From the NCBI GenBank assembly GCA_963741525.1, contig CAVUIW010000028.1, positions 577,770-641,769 on the forward strand: a stretch of DNA of 64,000 nucleotides, written 5' to 3'. How positions within the stretch are numbered: the stretch's first letter is position 1; each line of letters begins with the position of its first letter. Positions 34,517-43,784 of the stretch are shown here, piece by piece. Both the position numbers and the translations under genes were made by a program. The notes under the pieces are model-generated. The model had not been told where the DNA came from, ran no database searches, and saw only the letters and a list, made by a program, of their open reading frames with translations. The DNA is from JANNSX01 sp963741525. GTDB lineage: Bacteria > Pseudomonadota > Alphaproteobacteria > Rhizobiales > Hyphomicrobiaceae.

Positions 34517-36687
34517 GACAGGTTTTCATCAAGGGCGGCGAGGCCGTCGTCGCAGTCGTGCCGGCGCCATTTGCGTCGCCGCAAAACATCCTGGTCAGGC
34601 TCGCGCATTCCTGCATCAGCAGCGGAACCGAGCTCGCGGGCGTCCGCATGTCGGGGTTGCCGCTCTATCAGCGCGCGCTTAAGCAACCCGAGAACGTCAA
34701 GCGCGCCGTCGAGATGATGCGCGACCAGGGCATCAGAAAAACGATCGAGCGGGTGAGTGGCAAGCTCGCTGCCGGCGGGGCGACCGGTTACTCGGCGGCT
34801 GGAACCGTCATCGGCATCGGTGCCGAGGTGACTGGATTTGCCATCGGCGATCGCGTCGCCTGCGCGGGCGCCGGCATCGCCAATCACGCCGACTATATCG
34901 ACGTTCCGGTCAACCTCGCCGTCAAGCTTCCCGATACCGTCGGCACGGACGCCGGATGCACCGTGACGCTCGGAGCCATTGCCTTGCAGGGCGTTCGCCG
35001 GGCCCAGCCGACGCTGGGCGAGACTTTCGTCGTCGTCGGGCTCGGCCTGCTCGGCCAGCTGACGGCGCAGATGCTCGCTGCGAATGGGTGCCGTGTTATC
35101 GGCGTCGATATCGATGGCGGCCGTATCGCGGTGGCCAAGGCCCAGGGGCTCGACGCCGGCATCGATCCGGCAGCTGAGGGCTATGTCGAGCGCGTCACGC
35201 AGCTGACCGGCGGGTTCGGTGCCGATGGCGTCATCATCACCGCCGCCAGCCCCAATCACGGCATCATCAGCGAAGCCATGAACGCCTGCCGGAAAAAAGG
35301 CCGGGTCGTGCTCGTCGGCGACGTAGGATTGAACCTCAATCGCGACGACATGTATCGCAAGGAGCTCGACTTCCTCATCTCCTGCTCCTACGGCCCCGGT
35401 CGCTACGACCCGATCTACGAGGAGGGCGGTCAAGACTATCCACTCCCTTATGTCCGCTGGACCGAAAACCGCAATATGCAGGCCTATATCGAGCTCATCG
35501 CGTCGGGCCGGCTCAAACTCGACCACATGCTGGCGTCCGTCTTCCCCGTCGGCGACGCAACGTTTGCCTACCAGGCCCTCAAGGGCGAAGGCGGAAAGAA
35601 GCCGCTGCTGGCGCTGCTCTCCTATGAGGGGCAAGACGATGCGGCGGCGCCGTCGCGGCGCGTCGAAATGCTGCCCCGCAAGGGCGGCGATGGCCGGATC
35701 CGTGTGGCCCTCGTCGGCGCCTCGAGCTTTGCGCAGGGTGTCCACTTGCCCAACCTCGGTGTGCTCAGATCCGAGTTCGAGCTGAGGGCCGTCATGAGCC
35801 GGACGGGCGCCAGCGCGCGCGCGGCAGGCATGCAGGCCGGCGCCCAATACTGCACGACCGACTTCGAGGAGGTTCTCGGCGATCCTGACGTCGATCTCGT
35901 CTTGATCGCCATGCGCCACGATCTGCACGGCTCGACGCTGCTCAAGGCCCTGCGTGCGGGTAAGCATGTGTTCGTCGAGAAGCCGCTGACCATCGACCCC
36001 GCGGACCTCGACGAGATCGAGGCCTTCTATCGCGACAACCCGTCGGGACCTGTCCTCATGACCGGGTTCAACCGGCGCTTTTCTCCGGCCTTCCGCGCGA
36101 TCCGGGAGGCGATGCCGGACGATTCCAACCCGCTGATCGCCAATTACCGCATGAATGCCGGCCACATTCCCGGCGATAGCTGGCTCCATGGCCGCGAAGG
36201 CGGCGGGCGCAATCTCGGCGAGGCCTGCCACATCTACGATCTATTCAATGCTCTGTGCCGGGGCGCGAAGGTCTCTTCCGTTCAAGCCTCATCGATCGAT
36301 CCCAATTCCGCCCATTGGCGCCGCAACGACAATTTCGTGGCGACGATCAAGTACGCCAACGGCTCGATCTGCACGCTGACGTACACCGCCATGGGTGAGA
36401 AGTCCTATCCCAAGGAGCGCATGGAAGTCTTCACCGGGGGCCAAGTGATCGCACTCGACAATTACAAGTCGGTCGAGTTTCACGGCGGCAAGCACAAGGG
36501 CTGGCAGAGCCGCACCATCGACAAGGGCCAGCTCGACGAGCTGAAGGCGCTCGCCGGAACGCTGCGCCGGGGCGAGCCCTGGCCGATCTCGCTCGAGGAG
36601 CAAATCAGTGCAACTCGGGTCGCCTTCGAGGTCGAACGGCAGATTTCCGGCTTGCGAGCCGTCAACGGGAAAGGCGAAGAGTCCTGA
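34513..36687 (+). CDS. Bi-domain oxidoreductase: MDR dehydrogenase + Gfo/Idh/MocA
   Basis: A 724-residue fusion. Residues about 1-375 are a medium-chain dehydrogenase with the nucleotide loop VVVGLGLLGQLTAQML. The usual catalytic-zinc Cys position is replaced (CISSGTELAGV), so a zinc-dependent mechanism is doubtful. Residues about 395-720 form a Gfo/Idh/MocA domain (RVALVGASSFAQGVHLPNLG, catalytic-type VFVEKPL, GGGRNLGEACHIYDLF). Fusions of this type occur in EPS clusters with asparagine synthetase and heparinase-like genes; the reaction is unknown. It is a paralogue of 49189-51327 (shared SCSYGPGRYD and RWTE segments). The start is a GTG overlapping the upstream stop. Confidence 0.85.
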   Translation: MRQVFIKGGEAVVAVVPAPFASPQNILVRLAHSCISSGTELAGVRMSGLPLYQRALKQPENVKRAVEMMRDQGIRKTIERVSGKLAAGGATGYSAAGTVIGIGAEVTGFAIGDRVACAGAGIANHADYIDVPVNLAVKLPDTVGTDAGCTVTLGAIALQGVRRAQPTLGETFVVVGLGLLGQLTAQMLAANGCRVIGVDIDGGRIAVAKAQGLDAGIDPAAEGYVERVTQLTGGFGADGVIITAASPNHGIISEAMNACRKKGRVVLVGDVGLNLNRDDMYRKELDFLISCSYGPGRYDPIYEEGGQDYPLPYVRWTENRNMQAYIELIASGRLKLDHMLASVFPVGDATFAYQALKGEGGKKPLLALLSYEGQDDAAAPSRRVEMLPRKGGDGRIRVALVGASSFAQGVHLPNLGVLRSEFELRAVMSRTGASARAAGMQAGAQYCTTDFEEVLGDPDVDLVLIAMRHDLHGSTLLKALRAGKHVFVEKPLTIDPADLDEIEAFYRDNPSGPVLMTGFNRRFSPAFRAIREAMPDDSNPLIANYRMNAGHIPGDSWLHGREGGGRNLGEACHIYDLFNALCRGAKVSSVQASSIDPNSAHWRRNDNFVATIKYANGSICTLTYTAMGEKSYPKERMEVFTGGQVIALDNYKSVEFHGGKHKGWQSRTIDKGQLDELKALAGTLRRGEPWPISLEEQISATRVAFEVERQISGLRAVNGKGEES

Positions 36688-36688
36688 C

Positions 36689-38704
36689 ATGTGCGGCATC
36701 GTAGGTATTTTCACACATAGCGGCCGCGAGCGCGTGGACGCTCAGGTGCTGACGCGCATGCGCGACACCATGGTTCACCGTGGCCCCGATGGCGCCGGCA
36801 ATTGGATTTCGGACGACGGTCGCGTCGGCCTCGGCCACCGGCGGCTGTCGATCATCGATCTCAGCGCGGACGCGGCCCAGCCGATGCCGAACGAGGACCA
36901 GAAAATCTGGGTGACCTACAACGGCGAGATCTACAACCACGCGGGGCTCCGCCGCGAGCTCGTCGCCAAGGGACACCGGTTCCGGACCGACCACTCCGAT
37001 ACCGAAGTCATCCTGCACGGCTACGAGGAGTGGGGCCTGGAAGGCCTGCTCGAGCGGATCGAGGGCGACTACGCGGCGGGCATCTGGGACAGCACCACCG
37101 GCACGTTGAGCCTTTTCAGGGACCGGATCGGGGTCAAGCCGCTCTACTTCACCCTGCGCTCCGAGGCGGTGCTGTTCGCCTCCGAAATCAAGGCCATCCT
37201 CGCCCACCCCGGCGTCGAGCGCGATGTCGATCCCATCGCGATGTACCACTATCTGTCGTTCCTCACGACGCCCGCGCCCTTCACGATGTTCAAGGACATC
37301 TACAAGCTGCCCGCTGGCTACTATGTGCAGATCGGTCCCGGCGGAAAACTCAACGCCAAACGGTATTGGGATGCGTTGCCCTCCAAGACGCGTTCGAATG
37401 GCGCGAGCGCCAGGGAGGATTGGCCGCAGCGCGAGCAAAGATACATCCGCGAGGTGCGCGAGCTGCTGACGGCATCCGTCGAGAAGCGAATGATGTCGGA
37501 CGTGCCGTTCGGCGTGTTTCTATCGGGCGGCGTCGACTCCTCGACGAATGTCGCGCTCATGTCGCGTTTCATGTCGCGCCCCGTCGACACGTTCACCGTC
37601 GGCTTCAAGGATCATACGCATCTGAACGAATTGGACGAGGCCCGTCTCGTCGCCCGCACCTTCAAGGCGAACCAGCACGAAGTGCTTATCGACGAGAAGG
37701 ACATGCGCGGCTACCTCGGCGATTTGATACACCACCAGGACGAGCCGATCGCCGACTGGGTCTGCATTCCGCTATACTTCGTCTCGAAGCTCGCACGCGA
37801 TTCCGGCGTCACCGTCGTCCAAGTCGGAGAAGGGTCGGATGAGCAGTTCTGCGGCTATGCCGGCTACATGGGATATCTCGACCTCTATAAGAAGTATTGG
37901 CAGCCCTACCGCCGCTATGTTCCCTCCCCGCTCAGGCGCGTGGCGGCGGGAGCCGCCGCCGCCGTCGCGCGCGTGAAGCCAGGTTTGGCGCTCTATGCCG
38001 ACATCGCCGAGCGGGCGAGCCTCGATCGGGAGCACTTCTGGTCCGGCTCGCATACGTTCCAAGACACGGTCAAGCGCCAGCTCGTGAACATCGATGCGTT
38101 CAAGAACGTCGAGGTTCCCTTTCAGATGGTCGCGTCGGGGCTGCTGCCGAAGAGCTATCTCGAGCCCGACACGTTCAACATCATCCGGTCGTTCAACGCC
38201 GCGATCGAGGAGGCCTGCCCAGATCACGACATCCTCGCGCGGATGATCTACAACGAGTTCAAGCTGCGCTTGCCCGAACTCTTGCTGATGCGCGTCGACA
38301 AGATCGGCATGTCGACCAGCATCGAGGCCCGCGTTCCGTTCCTCGACCATCATCTGGTCGAGTACACGATGAACATACCGATCGAGGACAAGGTGCACGG
38401 CAACACGGCCAAGTACATTCTCAAGAAGGCAGTCGAAGGCATCATCCCCGACGAGATCATCTACCGCAAGAAAATGGGCTTCGGTGCGCCGATGGCGCAA
38501 TGGATGGCTGGCGAGTTCGGTCAGCAAGTGCGCTCCGGGATCCTGTCATCGCGGCTGCTGGAGCGTGGCTTCTTCAACGTCGATTTCATCAAGGCGAAGC
38601 TCGAGGATCACCGCACCGGCCGCCGCGACACGAGCCAGTACAGCTGGGCGCTCTACAATCTGACGGCCTGGTACGACTATTGGATCGATGGGAAGCGGGC
38701 TTGA
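36689..38704 (+). CDS. asnB: Asparagine synthetase (glutamine-hydrolysing) family amidotransferase
   Basis: A 671-residue protein. The class II glutaminase domain begins at Cys2 (MCGIVGIF) with MVHRGPDGAGNWIS and VTYNGEIYNHAGLRREL. The ATP-pyrophosphatase loop is FLSGGVDSSTNVALMS near residue 279. Both active sites look intact. In surface-polysaccharide loci such proteins (for example WbpS) are thought to amidate uronic acids, so ManNAcA made by WecB/WecC is a candidate acceptor here (inference). Housekeeping asparagine synthesis remains possible. The ATG follows the upstream TGA by one base. Confidence 0.88.
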   Translation: MCGIVGIFTHSGRERVDAQVLTRMRDTMVHRGPDGAGNWISDDGRVGLGHRRLSIIDLSADAAQPMPNEDQKIWVTYNGEIYNHAGLRRELVAKGHRFRTDHSDTEVILHGYEEWGLEGLLERIEGDYAAGIWDSTTGTLSLFRDRIGVKPLYFTLRSEAVLFASEIKAILAHPGVERDVDPIAMYHYLSFLTTPAPFTMFKDIYKLPAGYYVQIGPGGKLNAKRYWDALPSKTRSNGASAREDWPQREQRYIREVRELLTASVEKRMMSDVPFGVFLSGGVDSSTNVALMSRFMSRPVDTFTVGFKDHTHLNELDEARLVARTFKANQHEVLIDEKDMRGYLGDLIHHQDEPIADWVCIPLYFVSKLARDSGVTVVQVGEGSDEQFCGYAGYMGYLDLYKKYWQPYRRYVPSPLRRVAAGAAAAVARVKPGLALYADIAERASLDREHFWSGSHTFQDTVKRQLVNIDAFKNVEVPFQMVASGLLPKSYLEPDTFNIIRSFNAAIEEACPDHDILARMIYNEFKLRLPELLLMRVDKIGMSTSIEARVPFLDHHLVEYTMNIPIEDKVHGNTAKYILKKAVEGIIPDEIIYRKKMGFGAPMAQWMAGEFGQQVRSGILSSRLLERGFFNVDFIKAKLEDHRTGRRDTSQYSWALYNLTAWYDYWIDGKRA

Positions 38705-39082
38705 GAAAGCGCTCAGGGCAGGCTTCGCACTTGCCATGGTATGTGGCGGCGGGGTGACACTTTCCCAGTCCGTCCCAAAAAAGTTACCTAGACGTGATTG
38801 CACTGCCTGTTGAAGCGATATTATACTATCGGGGTAAATTCCGTACAGTGAGGGTCAGCCGCAGTACGCCGCAAAATGCAGGCAGAAAACGAAGGACGTT
38901 GTCGAGGGTCAGTTGCTCGTGAGCCCGGGGACATGAACAGGGCTAGCCCATGGAAGGAATGGGCACGAAGGGCGTCTGCCTTACGTCTGAGAGATGGCAG
39001 CGCATAGACGAAGCTCCGCTCCGATCTCCGTCCTGGATCACTGCTCGCCCTGGCGTGCTCGTGTGGTGCGAGGGCAAGTATC
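38705..39082 (+). promoter_or_regulatory. Intergenic region with candidate internal promoter
   Basis: No gene is seen in these 378 bases. At 38798-38827 TTGCAC and TATACT stand 18 bases apart, the best sigma-70-like match in the island's gaps. The surroundings are AT-rich for this genome (GATATTATACTATC). It would start a second transcript covering the deacetylase-heparinase-flippase block. Short reading frames here have no recognisable product. Confidence 0.45.
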
Positions 39083-40318
39083 ATGACGTTATCGCTCGTT
39101 CTGGTCGACGATTGGGAACTCAGGGGCGACGGCTCCGGTGACATGCGCCGCATTCAGTTCGACGCCATGCGCAAGCTCAACCGGATCTATGAGGATCATG
39201 GCCTCAAAGGGTCCTACAACGCCGAAATCATGCAGCAGCTGCACCACCTCCGCCTCGGCGAGCGCCATGCCGAGTTGAAGGAGTTGGCGCAAGAGTGGGA
39301 AGAGATCGTTCTCGAGACCTACAAGCGCGGGCACGACGTCCAGCTGCACGTGCATTCGCAATGGAGCGATGCGAGTTATCAGGACGGACGCTGGAAGCTC
39401 GCCGGCGATTGGGCGATCATCAATCATTCGCGTGCCGAGATGGTCCGCATGATCTCCCAGTCCCGGGCGTATCTCGAAAAACTGATCCGCCGCGTCGACC
39501 CCAAGTACCGCTGCATATCGTTTCGTGCGGGCGCCTGGGCGATCGCCCCGAGCGAACATATCCTCTCGGTTTTGGCCGAGCAGGGGATCGTGTACGACAT
39601 GAGCATCTGTGGCGGCATCAAATACGACAACACCGTCGTCAAGCTCGACTACACGGACTGCGAAGAGACGTTACTTCCTTTCTATCCTCACCCGGCCGAC
39701 GCACGCCGGGTCGGAAACGCCGAGACCGCCATCATGTGCGTGCCGACCTTCTCATTCCGGCCGTCGCGCGCCACGATGTTGAAGGGCGACGTCAAGCACA
39801 TTCGCAAGCGCTTGCACTCCCGCTTGTCGAAGCCAAAGTCCACGAGTACTGCGCAATCGCAACCGGCCGGAACCAGTTACACGGTTTGGCAGGATGACAA
39901 GGGGAAAATCGCGAAGCTGTGGGAGCTGTCGAGAGACCACTTGCATCCGGAAGTCCGGATTGGCGATCTGTCGTACCTCAATATCGACCTTTTGAAAGAC
40001 ATGGTTTCTTCGATGCGTCGGGTCGCGCGCAGGCGCAATGTGGCATCCGTGCCCATCATCCTCGAGAACCATTCCAAGAACATCAGCAACTTCGATGACA
40101 TCAAGCGGTTCGCCGAATTTGTGAGCCAGCAAGCCGATCTCGAGGTGATCACGCTGCAGGATCTGGCCCGGCGGCTTGAGGCCGGTTTCTATCCGGTCGT
40201 CGAGAGACAGGCCCTGGCGCCTGAGGACGCACCGGCCTTCCGGCGTGCTTCGGTAGGGCCGATGTTGCACGCGTGGGTCGCCGCTGGCGGGTTGGCAGGA
40301 TTGGCGAGTCTCGATTGA
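39083..40318 (+). CDS. Polysaccharide deacetylase-like protein
   Basis: A 411-residue protein with the layout of the NodB/glycoside hydrolase-deacetylase superfamily. An N-terminal strand LSLVLVDDWEL carries an Asp pair, and HDVQLHVHSQWSDASYQDG supplies an H-x-H metal-site candidate. CISFRAGAWAIAPSEHILSV and VPIILENHSKN resemble the later conserved motifs. No signal peptide is seen, so action may be on a lipid-linked precursor at the cytoplasmic face (inference). GAGGG stands eight bases before the ATG. It begins a tightly packed block running to 62.4 kb. Confidence 0.7.
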   Translation: MTLSLVLVDDWELRGDGSGDMRRIQFDAMRKLNRIYEDHGLKGSYNAEIMQQLHHLRLGERHAELKELAQEWEEIVLETYKRGHDVQLHVHSQWSDASYQDGRWKLAGDWAIINHSRAEMVRMISQSRAYLEKLIRRVDPKYRCISFRAGAWAIAPSEHILSVLAEQGIVYDMSICGGIKYDNTVVKLDYTDCEETLLPFYPHPADARRVGNAETAIMCVPTFSFRPSRATMLKGDVKHIRKRLHSRLSKPKSTSTAQSQPAGTSYTVWQDDKGKIAKLWELSRDHLHPEVRIGDLSYLNIDLLKDMVSSMRRVARRRNVASVPIILENHSKNISNFDDIKRFAEFVSQQADLEVITLQDLARRLEAGFYPVVERQALAPEDAPAFRRASVGPMLHAWVAAGGLAGLASLD

Positions 40319-40433
40319 AATGATCGAGGCGATCGCAAACAGGCAGACGCGGCGGGCCAAACTTACGTGAAGCCTTGATTTTCCATTTCGACTACATTCT
40401 GCGTATGCCAACCGCCTCTCTGGAGGGGCGGCT

Positions 40434-42479
40434 TTGATCGCGGACCTGGCCGGCAAGGTGCGGCGCGCCTTGAAGAAGCCGCCGCGCTACATCGCCGAGC
40501 GTCTCCTGCAGGAGGCGCGCGGGCATGCGGAGCGGCATGTTTCGCCGTTGCGCATCGCCCGCATGACGCCGTCAGCCTTGGCAAAGCGCGCGGGACATGC
40601 GGATTGCCAAGCGTGGTGGACGTTTCTCGCAAGCCGGAGCTACGTCGCCCAGACCCAGGCATCCGCCGTTGACCTGGAGCGCATCTGCCCCGGCGATCAC
40701 GCGACCATTCTTGCCGATGCCGAAAAGGCACTCGCTCACGAGGTCGATCTCCTGGGCTCAGGCCCGGTGCGGCTGGGACCTGAGATCGATTGGCACAGCG
40801 ACTTCAAGTCCGGGCATCGCTGGCCGCCCGCCTACTGCAAGTCGATCGAGTACAACAATCTCGACCGGCCGAGCGACGTGAAAGTTCCCTGGGAGCTGTC
40901 GCGCATGCAGTGGCTGATCCCGGCGGGGCAGGCCTACGCTCTTGTCCGCGACGAGCGATTTGCCAAAGGCGTGCGCGAGGTCATCGAGAGTTGGATCGCC
41001 GCGAACCCCTGTGCCGGCTCGATCAACTGGGCCTGCACGATGGATGTGGCGCTGCGGCTGATGAACTGGACGTGGCTCTTTCACGTCTTCAAGGACAGCG
41101 CCGCCTGGAGCGAGCCCGCCTATCGCGAGACGTTTTTGCAGTCGCTCTATCTGCACGGTGATTTCACGGCGCGGCATCTGGAGAAATCCGACATCAACGG
41201 CAATCACTATACGGCTGACGCCGCAGGGCTCGTCTTCGCCGGCCTGTTCTTCGGTGGTGATGGAGAACCCAAGCGCTGGTCCGATCTCGGCTGGCGCATT
41301 CTGTCGGACGAGCTGCCTCGGCAGGTCTATGGTGACGGCGTCGATTTCGAAGGCTCGGTTCCCTATCATCGCTTGGTTCAGGAGCTCTTCCTGCTGCCGG
41401 CGCTCTACCGCTTGAAGCACGGATTGGACGTTGCGCATGCCTATCGCGACCGGCTCATCGCCATGGCACGTTTCACGGCCGCCTATTCACGTGCCGACGG
41501 CAGCGTTCCCTTTTTCGGTGACGCTGACGACGCGCGCGCGTTGCCATTCCGCCAGCGGCCAATCAACGATCACCGCTATCTGTTGGCGCTCGCTGGCCAC
41601 GCTCTCGATGCACCCGAGCTGATCGAGGAGTTCTCTGGTCTACGCTCGGAGATGTTCTGGATCGCCGGAGCAGCGACCGCGGCGGCGCTGCCGGACCGCC
41701 ATGCGGCACCTGCCGGCGCGCAACGCTCGAAGGCCTTCACCGAAGGCGGCTACTTCATTCTGCGGAATGGCCGGGATCATGTCTTCGTCGACTGCGGGCC
41801 CATCGGCCTGGCGGGGCGCGGCGGCCATGGCCACAACGACCTGCTCTCATTCGAAGCGGTGCTCGACGGCGTGCATCTGATCGCCGATTGCGGCGCCTAC
41901 CTGTACACAGCCAATTTTCAGGAGCGGAACAACTTTCGCTCGACGGCCTACCACAACACCCCCCTGATCAACGGGGAGGAGATGAACCGTTTCACCGGAC
42001 CGCGCGATCTGTGGACGCTGTGCAACGATGCCTTGCCGATCGTCGACGACGTTGCATTTGGTGACAGCGAGAGCCGTCTGGTGGCAGGCCACACGGGCTA
42101 TGAGCGGCTCGCCTCTCCCGTGCGCTTGCGGCGAACATTCAACCTCGATCATGCGAAGGGTCGCTTGATCGTGCGCGACGAGATGATCGGTGAAGGCTCG
42201 CATCGTGTCGAGATACCACTGCATCTCGCTCCCGGAGTCAGCGTCTCGCCGGAAGCTGGGTGTTGGATTCTCACGAGCGGCACAAAGCGATTCGATGTCC
42301 GCTGGACGTCGCCGGAGGATTGGACCGCGGTCGTCGAGCCGGCCCGGGTTTCTCCGAGCTATGGCGTCGTTGTCCCAGCGGAGAAGTTGGTCTGGCGCCG
42401 CATAGGCGCGCTGCGGCCGCTCGAGGTGACCATTGCGCCGCTCAGTGACGGCGTCGAGCACGGGGCGCTGCCGGCGTGA
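40434..42479 (+). CDS. Heparinase II/III family protein (first copy)
   Basis: A 681-residue protein with an N-terminal (alpha/alpha) toroid region and a C-terminal beta-sandwich. Family marks are SDINGNHYTADAAGLVFAGL, FEGSVPYHRLVQELFLLPAL, and GHGHNDLLSFEAVLDGVHLI followed by RSTAYHNTPLINGEEMNRF. The asparagine, tyrosine and histidine positions of the lyase fold are present. In EPS clusters such proteins may be lyases that trim the polymer or acquired another role. No clear signal peptide is seen. The start is a TTG at 40434 with GGAGGGG six bases upstream. The flippase gene overlaps its stop (GTGA). Confidence 0.85.
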   Translation: MIADLAGKVRRALKKPPRYIAERLLQEARGHAERHVSPLRIARMTPSALAKRAGHADCQAWWTFLASRSYVAQTQASAVDLERICPGDHATILADAEKALAHEVDLLGSGPVRLGPEIDWHSDFKSGHRWPPAYCKSIEYNNLDRPSDVKVPWELSRMQWLIPAGQAYALVRDERFAKGVREVIESWIAANPCAGSINWACTMDVALRLMNWTWLFHVFKDSAAWSEPAYRETFLQSLYLHGDFTARHLEKSDINGNHYTADAAGLVFAGLFFGGDGEPKRWSDLGWRILSDELPRQVYGDGVDFEGSVPYHRLVQELFLLPALYRLKHGLDVAHAYRDRLIAMARFTAAYSRADGSVPFFGDADDARALPFRQRPINDHRYLLALAGHALDAPELIEEFSGLRSEMFWIAGAATAAALPDRHAAPAGAQRSKAFTEGGYFILRNGRDHVFVDCGPIGLAGRGGHGHNDLLSFEAVLDGVHLIADCGAYLYTANFQERNNFRSTAYHNTPLINGEEMNRFTGPRDLWTLCNDALPIVDDVAFGDSESRLVAGHTGYERLASPVRLRRTFNLDHAKGRLIVRDEMIGEGSHRVEIPLHLAPGVSVSPEAGCWILTSGTKRFDVRWTSPEDWTAVVEPARVSPSYGVVVPAEKLVWRRIGALRPLEVTIAPLSDGVEHGALPA

Positions 42480-43783
42480 CCGCCAAGACCAAGCTGACTG
42501 AAGGAGCCGAAATCAGGCTTGGCGTGCTGTCGCGCGTTCGCCGGGAACTCGAGGCCAACCGGGGCGTCCTCCGCGACGTGGTGCCGACGCTTGCCGCTCG
42601 GTTCTTCGTGATCGCCTGCGGGTTGGCGTCCAGCATCATCATGGCCAAGGTTCTCGGACCCGAAGGCCGGGGCGAGTATTTCTACATCGTCACGCTGGCG
42701 CAGCTGGCGATGCAAGTCGGCAATCTCGGTCTCGGCTCGAGCAATACCTTCATCGCGGCACGGGAGCCGTCCGCGGTTTCGAAGCTCGCGGCCAACAGCC
42801 TCTGGGTCGCTTTAGCTCTTGGCGGGATGGCGACGCTTGTCATCGTGTTCTTCCAAGTGGGGATCGGTCGGCCAGATCGTGCGCTCTATGCACTCTCTCT
42901 GCTTCTGCTCGTCCCCAGTATGATCTACGGCCTCCTGGCATCGAGCATTCTCATCGGTGTGGGGCGGGCCAAGGAGTACAATCTCTTTCTTGTCGCCAAC
43001 ACCGGCTTGCAGCTCGCGGCCATAATCGCCGTCGCGGTGGCGGCGGGCTCTGTCGGCGCGATGTTGTGGGTTTCGGCCGGCGCCGCGCTCGCTGGCGCGC
43101 TGCTGCTGACGCGGCTCTTGCTCCGGCAGGCGGCCATCGATTGGCGTTTCGACGGGACGATGCTCACGCGCGAGATGGGTTTCGCCACGCGCGTCTATCT
43201 CGCGACAATCGCCCAGTTTGCCGTCTCGCGGCTGAACGTCATGATCCTCGACCATTGGAGCGGGGCCGGCGCCGTCGGCCAGTACTCGATCGCCGTCCAG
43301 TTCTTCGACACATTGATGATCCTGCCTGCCACGACGGCGATGCTGCTCTTCCCCGAGCTCGTCAAAGCCGATGCTCACAATCGCTTGGGCCGCACCATGC
43401 GCCTGGCCGGCATCATCGGTGTGCTGATGGCGCTGTTCGCGGTGGCCTTCATGGCGATCGCCCCGTGGCTCATACCCTTCATGTTCGGCCAGGACTTCGC
43501 GCCGGCGGTCGACATCGCACGGTGGATGATGCCGGGTCTCGTGGCCTACAGCATTCAGAATATCGTCTCGCAATATCTCGCCGCCGAGCGCTTTCCGATG
43601 TCGAACCTCTTGGCCTGGATCGCGAGCCTGCCCATCCTCGCCGCCGCCGGCAGCGTCCTCATTCCGCGGTGGGGGGCGGCCGGAGCGGCAGCCGCTCTAT
43701 CGGTAACCTACATTTTGCTGGCCGTGGCGATCACCCTTCTGGCCGCCGCGAAGCATCGGGCTTCAACTCTGGCGGTTTCATAA
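42476..43783 (+). CDS. Wzx-type polysaccharide flippase
   Basis: A 435-residue integral membrane protein with about twelve predicted spans. The N-terminal TLAARFFVIACGLASSIIMA, AKVLGPEGRGEYFYIVTLAQ, and the later GQYSIAVQFFDTLMILPATT are typical of the MATE/MVF polysaccharide-flippase family. It would move the lipid-linked repeat unit to the periplasm. The start is a GTG sharing bases with the heparinase stop. One base separates its stop from the next ATG. Confidence 0.85.
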   Translation: MTAKTKLTEGAEIRLGVLSRVRRELEANRGVLRDVVPTLAARFFVIACGLASSIIMAKVLGPEGRGEYFYIVTLAQLAMQVGNLGLGSSNTFIAAREPSAVSKLAANSLWVALALGGMATLVIVFFQVGIGRPDRALYALSLLLLVPSMIYGLLASSILIGVGRAKEYNLFLVANTGLQLAAIIAVAVAAGSVGAMLWVSAGAALAGALLLTRLLLRQAAIDWRFDGTMLTREMGFATRVYLATIAQFAVSRLNVMILDHWSGAGAVGQYSIAVQFFDTLMILPATTAMLLFPELVKADAHNRLGRTMRLAGIIGVLMALFAVAFMAIAPWLIPFMFGQDFAPAVDIARWMMPGLVAYSIQNIVSQYLAAERFPMSNLLAWIASLPILAAAGSVLIPRWGAAGAAAALSVTYILLAVAITLLAAAKHRASTLAVS

Positions 43784-43784
43784 A

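Noticed and set aside
34342..36231. A 629-residue antisense frame over the bi-domain oxidoreductase
   Set aside because: Same reasons: composition typical of antisense translation, and full overlap with a well-conserved protein.
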